Source of the DNA: Gluconacetobacter johannae
GTDB taxonomy: Bacteria; Pseudomonadota; Alphaproteobacteria; Acetobacterales; Acetobacteraceae
Assembly (NCBI RefSeq): GCF_014174305.1
Contig: NZ_JABEQH010000008.1
Coordinates: 106,360 to 170,359, forward strand
DNA: 64,000 nt
Direction of reading: 5' to 3'
This document shows, one piece after another, positions 44,606 to 53,007 of the stretch. A program made the position numbers and the translations under genes. How positions within the stretch are numbered: position 1 is the first letter of the stretch; each line of letters starts with the position of its first letter. Below the pieces are notes generated by a model. It ran no database searches. It saw only the letters and a program-made list of their open reading frames with translations, and had not been told where the DNA came from.

Positions 44606-45727
44606 ATGAACGCATCCATAACCCCCATCACCATGCCCAAGTTCGGGCTGGCCATGACCGAGGGCAAGCTGGCCGGGTGGATGGTCCGCCCCGGCAGCCG
44701 GGTCAAGGCCGGCGACGACCTGGCCGACATCGAAACCAGCAAGATCACCAACGCCTATGAAAGTCCGGCGGCGGGCATCCTGCGCCAGGTGGCGTCGGAC
44801 GGCGAAACCCTGCCGGTGGGCGCCCTGATCGGCGTTCTGGCCGAGGACGACGTGTCCGACGCCGACATCGACGCCTTCATCGCCCGCTTCGCCGCCGAAT
44901 TCGCAACCGATGAGGCGGACGGGCAGGAGGCCGCCCCCGCCGAACCCACGGTGATCGACGTGAAGGGGCGCGCCCTGCGCGTCCTCGACCTCGGGCATGG
45001 GGACGCCCCGCCGATCCTGCTGATCCACGGCTTTGGCGGCGACCTGACGAACTGGATGTTCAACCATGCGGCCCTGGCGGACGGACGCCGGGTCGTCGCC
45101 TTCGACCTGCCCGGACATGGCGGGTCGGCCAAGGATGTCGGCGACGGCAGCCCCGCCTTCTTCGCTGGCGTCGCCATCGACCTGCTCGACCATCTGGGGA
45201 TCGGCAAGGCCCATCTGGTGGCCCACTCGCTGGGTGGCGCGGTTGCGCTGGCGCTGGCCTGGCAGGCGCCGGACAGGGTCGCCTCGCTGGCGCTGATCGC
45301 ACCGGCCGGCCTGGGGCCGGAGATCAACATGGATTTCATCAACGGGTTCATCACCGCCGATCGCCAGAAGACGATCCAGCCGGTGCTGGGCTACCTGGTC
45401 CATGACAAATCGCTGATCGGACGCAAGATGGCCGACGACATCCTGCGCTACAAGCGCCTCGACGGGGCGGTTTCCGCCCTGATGCAGATCGCCGCCACCT
45501 GCTTCCCCGACGGACGGCAGGCCGACGACCTGCGCCCGGTCCTGGAACGCGGGGGCATCAGGGCGCTGATCCTGTGGGGCGAGGACGACGAGATCCTGCC
45601 CGTGCGGCAATCCGGCGGCCTGCCGCCTGCCGTGACCATCGACATCCTGCCCGGCGTCGGACACATGCCGCAGATGGAACGGGCGGCCGATATCAACCGG
45701 ACGATCGGCACGTTCGTCGCGCAGTAG
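44606..45727 (+). CDS. acoC: Acetoin dehydrogenase E2 (lipoyl, alpha/beta-hydrolase type)
   Basis: E2 subunit of 373 aa. An N-terminal lipoyl domain (residues 1-80) carries the lipoyl-lysine at position 46 (IETSKITNAYES). After an Ala/Glu linker comes an alpha/beta-hydrolase domain (residues about 120-370) with nucleophile elbow AHSLGG (206-211), Ser208, which replaces the CAT-type acyltransferase domain of pyruvate E2. This is the known AcoC architecture. No E3 (lipoamide dehydrogenase, acoL) or acoX gene follows; E3 must come from elsewhere. Confidence 0.92.
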   Translation: MNASITPITMPKFGLAMTEGKLAGWMVRPGSRVKAGDDLADIETSKITNAYESPAAGILRQVASDGETLPVGALIGVLAEDDVSDADIDAFIARFAAEFATDEADGQEAAPAEPTVIDVKGRALRVLDLGHGDAPPILLIHGFGGDLTNWMFNHAALADGRRVVAFDLPGHGGSAKDVGDGSPAFFAGVAIDLLDHLGIGKAHLVAHSLGGAVALALAWQAPDRVASLALIAPAGLGPEINMDFINGFITADRQKTIQPVLGYLVHDKSLIGRKMADDILRYKRLDGAVSALMQIAATCFPDGRQADDLRPVLERGGIRALILWGEDDEILPVRQSGGLPPAVTIDILPGVGHMPQMERAADINRTIGTFVAQ

Positions 45728-45734
45728 AGAGGCC

Positions 45735-45760
45735 GGGGGCCGGATCGTTCCCCGGCCCCC
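45735..45760 (+). terminator. GC-rich hairpin after acoC, possible terminator
   Basis: GGGGGCCGG (45735-45743) and CCGGCCCCC (45752-45760) form a 9-bp stem with an 8-base loop, 8 bases after the acoC stop. No T run follows, so it may only slow the polymerase or protect mRNA ends. Confidence 0.45.
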
Positions 45761-45857
45761 GCCCTTGCGGCGCCCCACTTGATCCCCGGCCCGTCGGCCC
45801 ACATGTCCGTCGAGGCCTGCCGCCGGCACGCTCGCCCGCGGCACGGGGAGCCATCGC

Positions 45858-46640
45858 ATGTCCGCGTCGCCTTTTCCCGAAACACCGTGGTCCCGGTCGC
45901 AAGGAACCTTCGTCTGGTACGAACTGACGACGACGGATGCCCATGCGGCCACCCGGTTCTATGAAGCCGTGCTCGGCTGGGGGACGCGGGATGCCGGCCT
46001 GCCCGACATGCGCTACGTGCTGCTGACCGCCGGGGACACGATGGTCGGCGGCCTGATGGAGTTGCCGCAGGGACGCGATTGCGACATCGCGACCGAACCG
46101 GGATGGATCGGCTATATCGCCGTCGACGATATCGACATGATGATCGCACGGGTCGACGGCGGCGGCGGAACGGTCCATCGCCCGGTCATCGACATTCCCG
46201 ATATCGGCCGTTTCGCGATTGTCGGCGACCCCCAGGGGGCGGTGTTCGCGCTGTTGCAGGGCCCGTCCCCGCCCCTTCCGGGCCAGGCGGGATGGCATGA
46301 ATTGCACGCCCTCGACCCGGAAGGGGTGTTCCCGTTCTATGCCGGCCTGTTCGGCTGGACCAGGAGCGATACCCCGGTCGGGGGGCTGCCTGGGGCCGGC
46401 CAGTTCTTCACGATGGGCGGCATCGCGGCGGGCAGCATCGTGCGCCGGGCCGATCCGTCGGTTCCGCCCTTCTGGCTGCATCATTTCAACGTCCGCGATA
46501 TTGATGTCGCGGTCGAGACCGTCCGGAACACGGGCGGCCGGGTCCTGCATGGCCCCCGGCAGGTCCCGGACGGCCGCTGGATCGTCCAGGGTCGGGACCC
46601 TCAGGACGTCCCGTTCGCGGTGGTGGGGCGTCGGGGATAA
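45858..46640 (+). CDS. VOC family protein, two domains
   Basis: A 260-aa protein of the vicinal-oxygen-chelate (glyoxalase/dioxygenase) superfamily with two tandem domains. The first (residues about 12-125) starts FVWYELTTTDAHAATRFYEA and ends in the metal-site stretch ending FALLQGP. The second (about 140-255) begins GWHELHALDPEGVFPFYAGL and ends DPQDVPFAVVG. The substrate is unknown. It lies after acoABC on the same strand but is separated by 130 bases and a hairpin. Confidence 0.85.
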   Translation: MSASPFPETPWSRSQGTFVWYELTTTDAHAATRFYEAVLGWGTRDAGLPDMRYVLLTAGDTMVGGLMELPQGRDCDIATEPGWIGYIAVDDIDMMIARVDGGGGTVHRPVIDIPDIGRFAIVGDPQGAVFALLQGPSPPLPGQAGWHELHALDPEGVFPFYAGLFGWTRSDTPVGGLPGAGQFFTMGGIAAGSIVRRADPSVPPFWLHHFNVRDIDVAVETVRNTGGRVLHGPRQVPDGRWIVQGRDPQDVPFAVVGRRG

Positions 46641-46652
46641 TCGACCGGGCGA

Positions 46653-46994
46653 TCAGAACGCATCCGCGCCGTTCTCCACATCCAATGTCGTGCCGGTGTC
46701 GGGCTTTCTCGCCTTGCGGGCGGCGACCGTTTCGAACGGACAGGGCGGCGGCAGCATGCCGCTCGGATCCATCAGCCAGGACGGCGCGCTCGGGCTCGAC
46801 ACCGACCGGTATCCGGACAACTCCAGGTAACGGCGGCAACTTATCCGATGCTCGATCAGGAACAGACGATAGGTCTCATCGACATGCGGCCGGAAGGCGG
46901 TCCAGACCGCCCATGCATCGACCCCTCCCGTGCACAGACAGGCCGCGACAAGTATGAAAGCGCGCACGCCGGCCCGATCATGTGAGAAGATCAT
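46653..46994 (-). CDS. Small hypothetical protein at end of tad operon
   Basis: A 113-aa protein with one N-terminal hydrophobic segment (AFILVAACLCTGG, about residues 12-24), so it is probably membrane-anchored or secreted. The rest has no motif I recognise, with scattered cysteines and a Pro/Ser-rich middle. Its start overlaps the end of the mannosyltransferase gene by 17 bases, which suggests it is the last gene of the tad operon. There is no clear ribosome site. Existence is moderately supported by the hydrophobic head and by position. Confidence 0.5.
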   Translation of the reverse strand: MIFSHDRAGVRAFILVAACLCTGGVDAWAVWTAFRPHVDETYRLFLIEHRISCRRYLELSGYRSVSSPSAPSWLMDPSGMLPPPCPFETVAARKARKPDTGTTLDVENGADAF

Positions 46995-48117
46995 AACCGT
47001 AAAACCAGTTTCTCAGCAGAATATAGTCGGCCCACACACCAAGTATCAGAACGGTATATCTGATGATTGGCGACGATCTGTCGATGACAGTCAAAATCAG
47101 CATAAGGCAGAACGGATTGGCAAAAATAAAACGATGGACCGAAAAGAGGCCCACGCTTGTCGCAAGCCCGAAAGTCAGAAGCAGAATCGTGCTTTCAAGA
47201 TACCATCCGACATAAAATCCATATGGAATGACCGAAAATGCCAGCAAGTCCAGAACGGTAGCGACCCGGAGGCCTTTATGGGTCAGGCCGAACCAAAGCC
47301 ACGTCGTCGGCAGGTGCGCGGTGTGTCGCCAGGCATATTGAATATGCGAGAACGCCAGCCCGTCCCCCGTCAGGCGATCAAGATAAAGAATGAAGGCCGC
47401 CAGCCCCGTCGCCCCGACCGCAATGATGGCCGCGCCTTCCACAACCCGCACCCCCACCTGGCGTGCCGATCCCGCCATGCCCGGCCCCCACGCACAGAGC
47501 ATGCGGAACAGGCCGATCGCCACGACGCAGACCAGGCCTGTGGGCCGGGTGGCGCACAGACCCGCCGCCAGCGTGCAGGCCAGGCCGATGTACCCCGCAC
47601 GCGTGGCATAGGCGCATCCAACCAGCAGAACGCCATAGAGCGTTTCGGTATAAGGAAAACGGTACCAGATCGCCGTCGGAAAGACCATGAACAGGATGGT
47701 CCAGTACACGGTGTGGTCCGCGACATATCCCTTTCGACGGACATAGCAGAGACTGAGCAATGCCAGGACCGGTAACAGCACGATGCTGATGAGCATGCCC
47801 GATGCATGGCCCGTCATGCCGGTCATGTCCGATACCAGGCGCAGCAAGAGCGGATACACCGGAAAAAACGCCCAGTCGGCAAACCCCGCCTGGGGCCCGT
47901 CCAGGATGGGGTGAAGATCGTAGCCGTGCGCGGCAATCCGTTCGTACCAGAAACAATCCCAGCGGCACAGGGCGCGCGGCGCACCGCCGAAAGGCCGGGC
48001 GATTATGCACAGCCCGGCAATACTCAGCGCATATGCGCCAAGAATCGAAAACATGGGAAAACGGCGCAGCACGGGCACGACAGCCGTCATGCGGCGGATC
48101 TCCAGGAATCTGGTCAT
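46978..48117 (-). CDS. PIG-V-like mannosyltransferase, coupled to tad operon
   Basis: A 379-aa multi-pass membrane protein. The N-terminal segment CRWDCFWYERIAAHGYD resembles the RWD-x2-WY-x3-A catalytic motif of PIG-V mannosyltransferases (GT76), and FFPVYPLLLRL is also typical. About nine hydrophobic helices follow, with the family HxxAY-type stretch near YAWRH. The enzyme likely moves a mannose-like sugar from a lipid carrier on the outer face of the membrane. The start at 48117 overlaps the stop of the last TadE-like gene (ATGA). The last third is AT-richer than neighbouring genes. Confidence 0.8.
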   Translation of the reverse strand: MTRFLEIRRMTAVVPVLRRFPMFSILGAYALSIAGLCIIARPFGGAPRALCRWDCFWYERIAAHGYDLHPILDGPQAGFADWAFFPVYPLLLRLVSDMTGMTGHASGMLISIVLLPVLALLSLCYVRRKGYVADHTVYWTILFMVFPTAIWYRFPYTETLYGVLLVGCAYATRAGYIGLACTLAAGLCATRPTGLVCVVAIGLFRMLCAWGPGMAGSARQVGVRVVEGAAIIAVGATGLAAFILYLDRLTGDGLAFSHIQYAWRHTAHLPTTWLWFGLTHKGLRVATVLDLLAFSVIPYGFYVGWYLESTILLLTFGLATSVGLFSVHRFIFANPFCLMLILTVIDRSSPIIRYTVLILGVWADYILLRNWFYGYDLLT

Positions 48118-48527
48118 GAAACGACCGGATAGCACGCCGAGACCTGCAGCGTCATACCGGAAAGCGGGGGCGGAAGACCGGCCCAATATCCCGATTCGAT
48201 CTGGACCATGACGAACTTGCCCGATGTCGTCGTGATCCCGTGACATTGGCCGGGGGTCGTGACCGAGATGTGCGACACCGCCCCGGACAACCCCCATTGG
48301 CCGGCCTGCGCCGTCGCGAAGCCCGAAGGATCGGCGCAGGATCCCAGCGCCGCGCACCGCGCCGTCAGGTCCGCCGTCAGTTGCAGGGCATTGCGCGTCC
48401 ACCACAGCAGCCCCAACTCGACCATCCCCAGCAGCATGGCGATGAACACCGACGCGACAATGGCGAATTCCAGCGCCGCGGCCCCCCTTCCGCCACGACC
48501 GCACCGGCGGTGGCCGCGCATGCTCAT
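48114..48527 (-). CDS. tadF: TadE-like minor pilin (second copy, TadF position)
   Basis: A 137-aa protein with a short basic N-terminus ending in RGAAALEFAIVASVFIAML, the TadE pseudopilin pattern: a prepilin-type cleavage site followed by a hydrophobic helix with Glu at position 5. The rest is periplasmic with a Cys pair. Its start at 48527 overlaps the stop of the upstream TadE gene (ATGA), and its stop overlaps the mannosyltransferase start. Probably a minor pilin of the Flp pilus. Assignment as TadF rests on position. Confidence 0.82.
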   Translation of the reverse strand: MSMRGHRRCGRGGRGAAALEFAIVASVFIAMLLGMVELGLLWWTRNALQLTADLTARCAALGSCADPSGFATAQAGQWGLSGAVSHISVTTPGQCHGITTTSGKFVMVQIESGYWAGLPPPLSGMTLQVSACYPVVS

Positions 48528-49018
48528 TGCAGCCGGACCGTCACGGTGTCGCCCAGCGTCGTCTGCGCCAGCAGACCGTAAACCGGCAGAAGCGGCGCAT
48601 ACTGGTAGGTGGCGGAAATCGTCATATAAAGGCCCGGCTTTTGCCCGTCCGCACAGGTGCTTCCCGACGGTCCCGACGTCAGGACCGTCGCATGCGACGC
48701 CTGCCCCGTTCCGGACGATACACAATATGTCGCGGGCGGCGAAACCGTAACGGTCAGGTTCGTCAGGCTGCTGGCGGCGCGCACCGCATTCCCGACATCC
48801 ACCACGGACACCGAGGCATTGTTGCCCGTCTCATTCTGTTCGACGGCAAAGGCATAATTGGCGCCGCTTTCGACCGCCGACGCAATGACGATCCGGTCCC
48901 ATAACGCAAAAGGGAAATCGCTCAATCCCGCCGTTATCAGCAGCAACATAGGCGCCATCAGGGCAAATTCGACGGCGGCCACGCCATCCCGCCCCCTGTC
49001 GCGGACCCGATGCCTCAT
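48524..49018 (-). CDS. tadE: TadE-like minor pilin
   Basis: A 164-aa pseudopilin. The N-terminus RDGVAAVEFALMAPMLLLIT is a classic TadE prepilin leader and helix. The C-terminal two-thirds is a soluble domain with Cys residues (TYCVSS, STCADG) that may form a disulfide. The ATG at 49018 overlaps the stop of the TadG-like gene. It is processed by the CpaA-type peptidase in this operon by inference. Confidence 0.85.
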   Translation of the reverse strand: MRHRVRDRGRDGVAAVEFALMAPMLLLITAGLSDFPFALWDRIVIASAVESGANYAFAVEQNETGNNASVSVVDVGNAVRAASSLTNLTVTVSPPATYCVSSGTGQASHATVLTSGPSGSTCADGQKPGLYMTISATYQYAPLLPVYGLLAQTTLGDTVTVRLQ

Positions 49019-50244
49019 TGCACCAGCCGCGCGACGCCGGGCAGGTCGTAGATCGGCTGCATTCCCGTCGCCTGGCAATTGGTGTCGTAAAAACTGCCTC
49101 CACCGTTGAACGTCACGTTGCCCGCCACGATCAGCAGGCATGTCCCGATCGCGGAGTTACCTCCATTAACAATCAGGTTTGCGTTCGGCATGTAGATCGC
49201 GCCCGTCAGATGGACCGATGATCCGCCATTCAACTGGTATGCCGACGATTTCGCGCCGAACAGCAATCCCGCCGTCGGGCCGGATGCCGGTGCGCTCAGG
49301 CTGACGTCCGCCGATCCATTGATATTTATATTGCCGCTGGTAATGAAAGTAACACCGGTCCCGGATGCCGACACATTGCCATTTACGTTCAAATCCCCAC
49401 TGATGTAATACACCCCCGGATTGAAAACATAGGGTCCGCCACTGAGGGAAAAGGACGAGTACGCCTTGCCGGCCGGGGGCGGATTCAACGTCGTCTGTCC
49501 GTTTGCAACCGAGACCGTCTGGCTGGGAACCGTCAATTGACCGCCATACAGGCCGGCGTAGGGATCGGGCATCTGTGCCGTGCCCTGTATGCAGGTTACC
49601 GACCCACACGTACCGTTGCCGTTCTGGGTGATGGTCGCGCTCGCCACGATATTCGCGACGTTAATGTCCGGTTGACCGTTGATGAGGAGCGAGCCATTCG
49701 TGCGTATGTCGCAGCCCGGCATCTGGATCGAGGCGCTGCCGTTGACGATCGTGGTGTATCCGTTGCTGTTCAGCGCCAATACACAGGCCTGCCCCCCATT
49801 CGTACGCTGCACCAGCGTGGCGACCGCCGTGGCCGAGACGGGCTGGGTCGCCGTCGGCAGGAAGAACCCCGTGAACAGGCGCGGCACCGCCTGCGTCACC
49901 GACACCGTGACGGTGGACGGCGCGGCGAACGTCACCGTCGCCGTATACGGCCCGTAATCGTCGGTCAGGGTCGTCGTTCCATTCCCGCCCCGCGTGCCGG
50001 CGGGCAGGCCGTTCAGTTCGGCCACGGTCGCCGCGACGCTCAGGGCGTCGGACGCGGCGCTGGTGGCGCCATAGCGGACCACGCCGGCCTGGGCCGCGAC
50101 ATCGGCCATTCGCTGCAACGTAGTGCGCGTCATCGCCCAGTAGCTGACGTCGATCCCCAGCCCCAGGATGCCGATCAGCACCGGGAACGCCAGCGCGGCC
50201 AGCAGCATCACCGCGCCGCGTCGCGTGTCGGGCGATGCCCTCAC
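49015..50244 (-). CDS. tadG: TadG-like protein with beta-solenoid-like C-terminus
   Basis: A 409-aa protein. The N-terminal RGAVMLLAALAFPVLIGILG with Tad-type continuation DVSYWAMTRTTLQRMADVAA is the TadG head that anchors in the inner membrane. Instead of a von Willebrand A domain, residues about 150-400 are rich in Asn, Gly, Ser and Thr and read like short repeated strands (LNVNGNVSASGTGVTFITSG, NININGSADVSLSAP, ANLIVNGGNSAIG), suggesting a beta-solenoid. Three Cys pairs are scattered in it. This could be a surface tip or adhesin of the pilus. It lies between tadD and tadE, as TadG genes do. Confidence 0.8.
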   Translation of the reverse strand: MRASPDTRRGAVMLLAALAFPVLIGILGLGIDVSYWAMTRTTLQRMADVAAQAGVVRYGATSAASDALSVAATVAELNGLPAGTRGGNGTTTLTDDYGPYTATVTFAAPSTVTVSVTQAVPRLFTGFFLPTATQPVSATAVATLVQRTNGGQACVLALNSNGYTTIVNGSASIQMPGCDIRTNGSLLINGQPDINVANIVASATITQNGNGTCGSVTCIQGTAQMPDPYAGLYGGQLTVPSQTVSVANGQTTLNPPPAGKAYSSFSLSGGPYVFNPGVYYISGDLNVNGNVSASGTGVTFITSGNININGSADVSLSAPASGPTAGLLFGAKSSAYQLNGGSSVHLTGAIYMPNANLIVNGGNSAIGTCLLIVAGNVTFNGGGSFYDTNCQATGMQPIYDLPGVARLVQ

Positions 50245-50249
50245 GAGGG

Positions 50250-50999
50250 CTACGGGCCGGTTACGGGGGGCGTGTCCACAGCCCCCGTGTCCCGCGCGGC
50301 CATATAGGCCGCCAGGGCCTGCGAGACCTGATGGGGGGTGAGGTCCGCCGACAGGATCCGCGCGGCCTCGGCCCGGTCTCCCCCCATAGCCAGCACCGCC
50401 GCCAGATCGTGGCGCAGCTTGCTCGATGCATTGTTGTCACTGCCATAGGGCCGCATCAGGTGCTCGGCCTCCGCCATGCGTCCGCTCATGGCCAGCGACA
50501 GCGCCAGATTGACCTGGGCTCCGGTCATTTCCGGATCCGCGGCAAGGGCGCGGCGATAGGCCGATTGCGCCTCGGCATGCCGCCGCAGCAGGTCGCGCGC
50601 CACCCCCAGGTCGTTCAGGGCCGCGGCATTGCGCGGCTCCCGCCTGACGGCCTCCAGAAACTGGATTTCGGCATCCGCCGGATTGCTGGCCAGCAGGCAG
50701 CGGCCCAGGCCGATCCATGCACCCACCGGTCGCTGGGTGCGGCTCAGCACCGCGCGATAGCTCCATTCGGCCTGGCCCAGGCGCCCCAGCGCGGTCAGCG
50801 CGTCGCCCTGCACCAGAAGGGCCTGCGCGTTGTTGGGGTCGTCGGCCAGCAGGCTGGCCGCCGCCCGCAGGGCGATCTGCGGCGCACCGCCCCGCAGGGC
50901 GGCCTGGGCGACCTCGACGCTCCCGCCCGCCTCACCCCCCTTTCCGGCGGCGCAGGCGGACAGAAGCAGGCCCAGGATCAGCAGGATTGTTGGTTTCAT
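50250..50999 (-). CDS. tadD: TadD-like TPR lipoprotein
   Basis: A 249-aa lipoprotein (lipobox LLLSAC near residue 16) containing tetratricopeptide repeats: AQALLVQGDALTALGRLGQA, AALNDLGVARDLLRRHAEAQ and TGAQVNLALSLAMSGRMAEA among others. TadD is a pilotin-like periplasmic scaffold for the Flp secretin and minor pilins. It lies between tadC and tadG, 39 bases after the tadC stop, one of the few junctions without an ATGA overlap. Confidence 0.85.
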   Translation of the reverse strand: MKPTILLILGLLLSACAAGKGGEAGGSVEVAQAALRGGAPQIALRAAASLLADDPNNAQALLVQGDALTALGRLGQAEWSYRAVLSRTQRPVGAWIGLGRCLLASNPADAEIQFLEAVRREPRNAAALNDLGVARDLLRRHAEAQSAYRRALAADPEMTGAQVNLALSLAMSGRMAEAEHLMRPYGSDNNASSKLRHDLAAVLAMGGDRAEAARILSADLTPHQVSQALAAYMAARDTGAVDTPPVTGP

Positions 51000-51038
51000 G
51001 AATTTCCCGATTCTGTCGTCGGCCGCTTCAACCGGCGA

Positions 51039-51986
51039 TCAGTGATGATGTACGAAGGCATGCATGACCTGGATCGCCGCCGGACCACCGGCGATCAGGA
51101 ACACGCATGGCATGATGAACAGAAGGGTCGGCAGCGTCAGCAGCACGCCCAGCCGCGCCGCCCCGGCTTCGTATCGCGTCAGCATCTCGTGCCGCAGTTC
51201 CACCGACAGTCCACGCAGCGCATCGGTGATCGGCGTGCCATATTGCTGCGTCTGCAGCAGCGTGGCCGCCAGGCGCTTGAAACCCTCCAGGCCCGAACGG
51301 GACCCCAGGTTTCCCAGCACGACGCGGGTGTCGGAAATGATGCCCAACTCATTGGCCGTGCGCGTGAACTCGCCGGCGACGGCAGGATTGGCATGTTCCA
51401 GTTCCACGCCCACCTGCACGATGGCGGGGCCCAGCCCGACCCCGGCCTGCGTGCAGATCACCATCACATCCAGCGCGTCCGGCAGCCCGGCCTCGAGCTG
51501 CTTGAGGTAGGCGTTGCGCCGTGCCCGCAGCACGTAATCGGGCAACAGCAGTCCGACAATGGCGACGCCGGCCGGCAGGACACGCAGGACAAGCGGAGAT
51601 ATGGATGAAAACACCCGCGGCAGCAGCACGATCGCCAGTATGGGCGATATCGTCGCCAGCAGGATCTTGGCGCCGATGAACAGGCTGACGGCGTTCGTTC
51701 CCTGCACGCCGGTCGAGGCGAGGGATTCCCGAAGCTCCTCCATCGTTCCCGTCGACAGCAGACCCCGCTTGACGATCCACTGCCCAATCCCCGCCACGAC
51801 GCGGATGGACGTGGCCTGGAACTCCTTTATCCCCGCCGTCGGCGCGACCCTGCCGTCGGGGTCGTGCAGCAGGCGCACCCTCTCCTGGAAGCGCCGCCGC
51901 CGTTCCAGCGCGAGCAGCCCAGCCATCGCCGTCGCCATGACCAGGATCAGCGACACGAACCCGCCGGCAAGAAGCACCCGGTTCAT
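51039..51986 (-). CDS. tadC: TadC-like type II secretion system F protein
   Basis: A 315-aa inner-membrane platform protein. An N-terminal helix, a central T2SSF domain (GLPDALDVMVICTQAGVGLG, ELRHEMLTRYEAGAARLG) and C-terminal helices ending in VHHH are as in TadC. It interacts with TadB and the CpaF ATPase to drive pilus assembly. The ATG at 51986 overlaps the tadB stop (ATGA). The frame continues upstream into tadB but that is a shadow. Confidence 0.9.
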   Translation of the reverse strand: MNRVLLAGGFVSLILVMATAMAGLLALERRRRFQERVRLLHDPDGRVAPTAGIKEFQATSIRVVAGIGQWIVKRGLLSTGTMEELRESLASTGVQGTNAVSLFIGAKILLATISPILAIVLLPRVFSSISPLVLRVLPAGVAIVGLLLPDYVLRARRNAYLKQLEAGLPDALDVMVICTQAGVGLGPAIVQVGVELEHANPAVAGEFTRTANELGIISDTRVVLGNLGSRSGLEGFKRLAATLLQTQQYGTPITDALRGLSVELRHEMLTRYEAGAARLGVLLTLPTLLFIMPCVFLIAGGPAAIQVMHAFVHHH

Positions 51987-52951
51987 GACAGCGTCCTGCG
52001 GATGATGGTCCGCATCGCCAGGACCCCGCAGCACAGCGACGCGCAGGCCCCGCCCAGGATGGCGTGACCCATGGGATCGACGAACAGCAGGTCGATATAG
52101 GTGGGGTTCATGAGCCAGAGCAGCAGGCCCAGCGCCACCGGCAGCCCGCCCAGGACCGTGGCGCTGGCCCTTGCCTCGGACGACAGGGCATGTCCCCGGG
52201 CCTTCAGCGCCAGGCGCTTGCGAATGACGTCCGCCAGCCCGATCAACGTCCCGCTGAGCGAACCGCCGGTCTGTGCCTGCAACGCCAGGGCGGTGGCGAA
52301 AAAACGATATTCCGCAAGGTTCGATCGGCTCGCCATCTCGCGCAGGCTGTCTTCCATCGGCACGCCGATCGACACCTGTTCGATCATGCGCGCGAATTCG
52401 GGCCCGGTCGGGTCCGACGCCTCGCGCGCCACGGATCGCATCGCCTCCATGACGGGAATGCCGACCCCGACCGACCGGACGATCATCGCCAGCGCATCGG
52501 GAAACTGCTGCAACTGGTTGTCCCGGCGCTTTTCCAGCATCCAGCCGAAAACCGCCCGGCATGCCATGATCCAGCCCCCGATGAGGGCAGGAAAGGTCAG
52601 GACCCCCAGGAGGCCCGAGACCAGGGTGCCCAGAAACCCGACCACGACGAACGTGCACGCAACGATCATCCACCACGGCGCCGGATACTGATCGGTCCGC
52701 ACGACGTCGATGCCGAACACGTCGGCCAGCGTCGCCATCAGGGGGCGTCGCGCGCGCGTCATCGGCTTGAAGGCCGAAAGTTCCACCTGCACGACCGGAC
52801 GGAACGGCGCCGAAACCGCCTTCAGGCGCGCGTCACGGCGTCGCCGCTGGTCCTGCATGCGTGACACCAGCACGCCGCTGACCACCATGCCGGCAAGGGA
52901 CAGGCACGACAGGGCCAGAAGCACCAGCAACATGGGCGTGCCCACCGTCAT
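51983..52951 (-). CDS. tadB: TadB-like type II secretion system F protein
   Basis: A 322-aa platform protein with an N-terminal signal-anchor helix (MLLVLLALSCLSLAGMVVSG), a central pair of helices, and T2SSF core (QFPDALAMIVRSVGVGIPVM, AEYRFFATALALQAQTGGSL). It pairs with TadC. Its ATG at 52951 is the last of five ATGs spaced by exactly 14 bases; see the repeat feature. A tadB product with a normal N-terminus is expected from this last ATG. Confidence 0.92.
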   Translation of the reverse strand: MTVGTPMLLVLLALSCLSLAGMVVSGVLVSRMQDQRRRRDARLKAVSAPFRPVVQVELSAFKPMTRARRPLMATLADVFGIDVVRTDQYPAPWWMIVACTFVVVGFLGTLVSGLLGVLTFPALIGGWIMACRAVFGWMLEKRRDNQLQQFPDALAMIVRSVGVGIPVMEAMRSVAREASDPTGPEFARMIEQVSIGVPMEDSLREMASRSNLAEYRFFATALALQAQTGGSLSGTLIGLADVIRKRLALKARGHALSSEARASATVLGGLPVALGLLLWLMNPTYIDLLFVDPMGHAILGGACASLCCGVLAMRTIIRRTLS

Positions 52952-53007
52952 GACCCCGTCCTCATGGTCCCACCTTCATGGCCCAACCTTCATGGCCCCA
53001 TCCTCAT
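52952..53007 (-). repeat. Four 14-bp tandem repeats forming a mini-ORF relay before tadB
   Basis: Between the cpaF stop and the tadB start, four 14-base units run head to tail: ATGAGGATGGGGCC, ATGAAGGTTGGGCC, ATGAAGGTGGGACC, ATGAGGACGGGGTC, then the tadB ATG. ATGs fall at 53007, 52993, 52979, 52965 and 52951. Each unit reads as a five-codon ORF (MRMGP, MKVGP, MKVGP, MRTGS) whose TGA overlaps the next ATG as ATGA. Each also holds an AGG about 7 bases before the next ATG, a good ribosome-site spacing. Other junctions in this operon have one such overlap; here it has been multiplied. Confidence 0.8.

Noticed and set aside
43565..45952. A 795-codon minus-strand open frame opposite acoB and acoC.
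   Set aside because: No family motif; it mirrors strongly supported genes on the plus strand.
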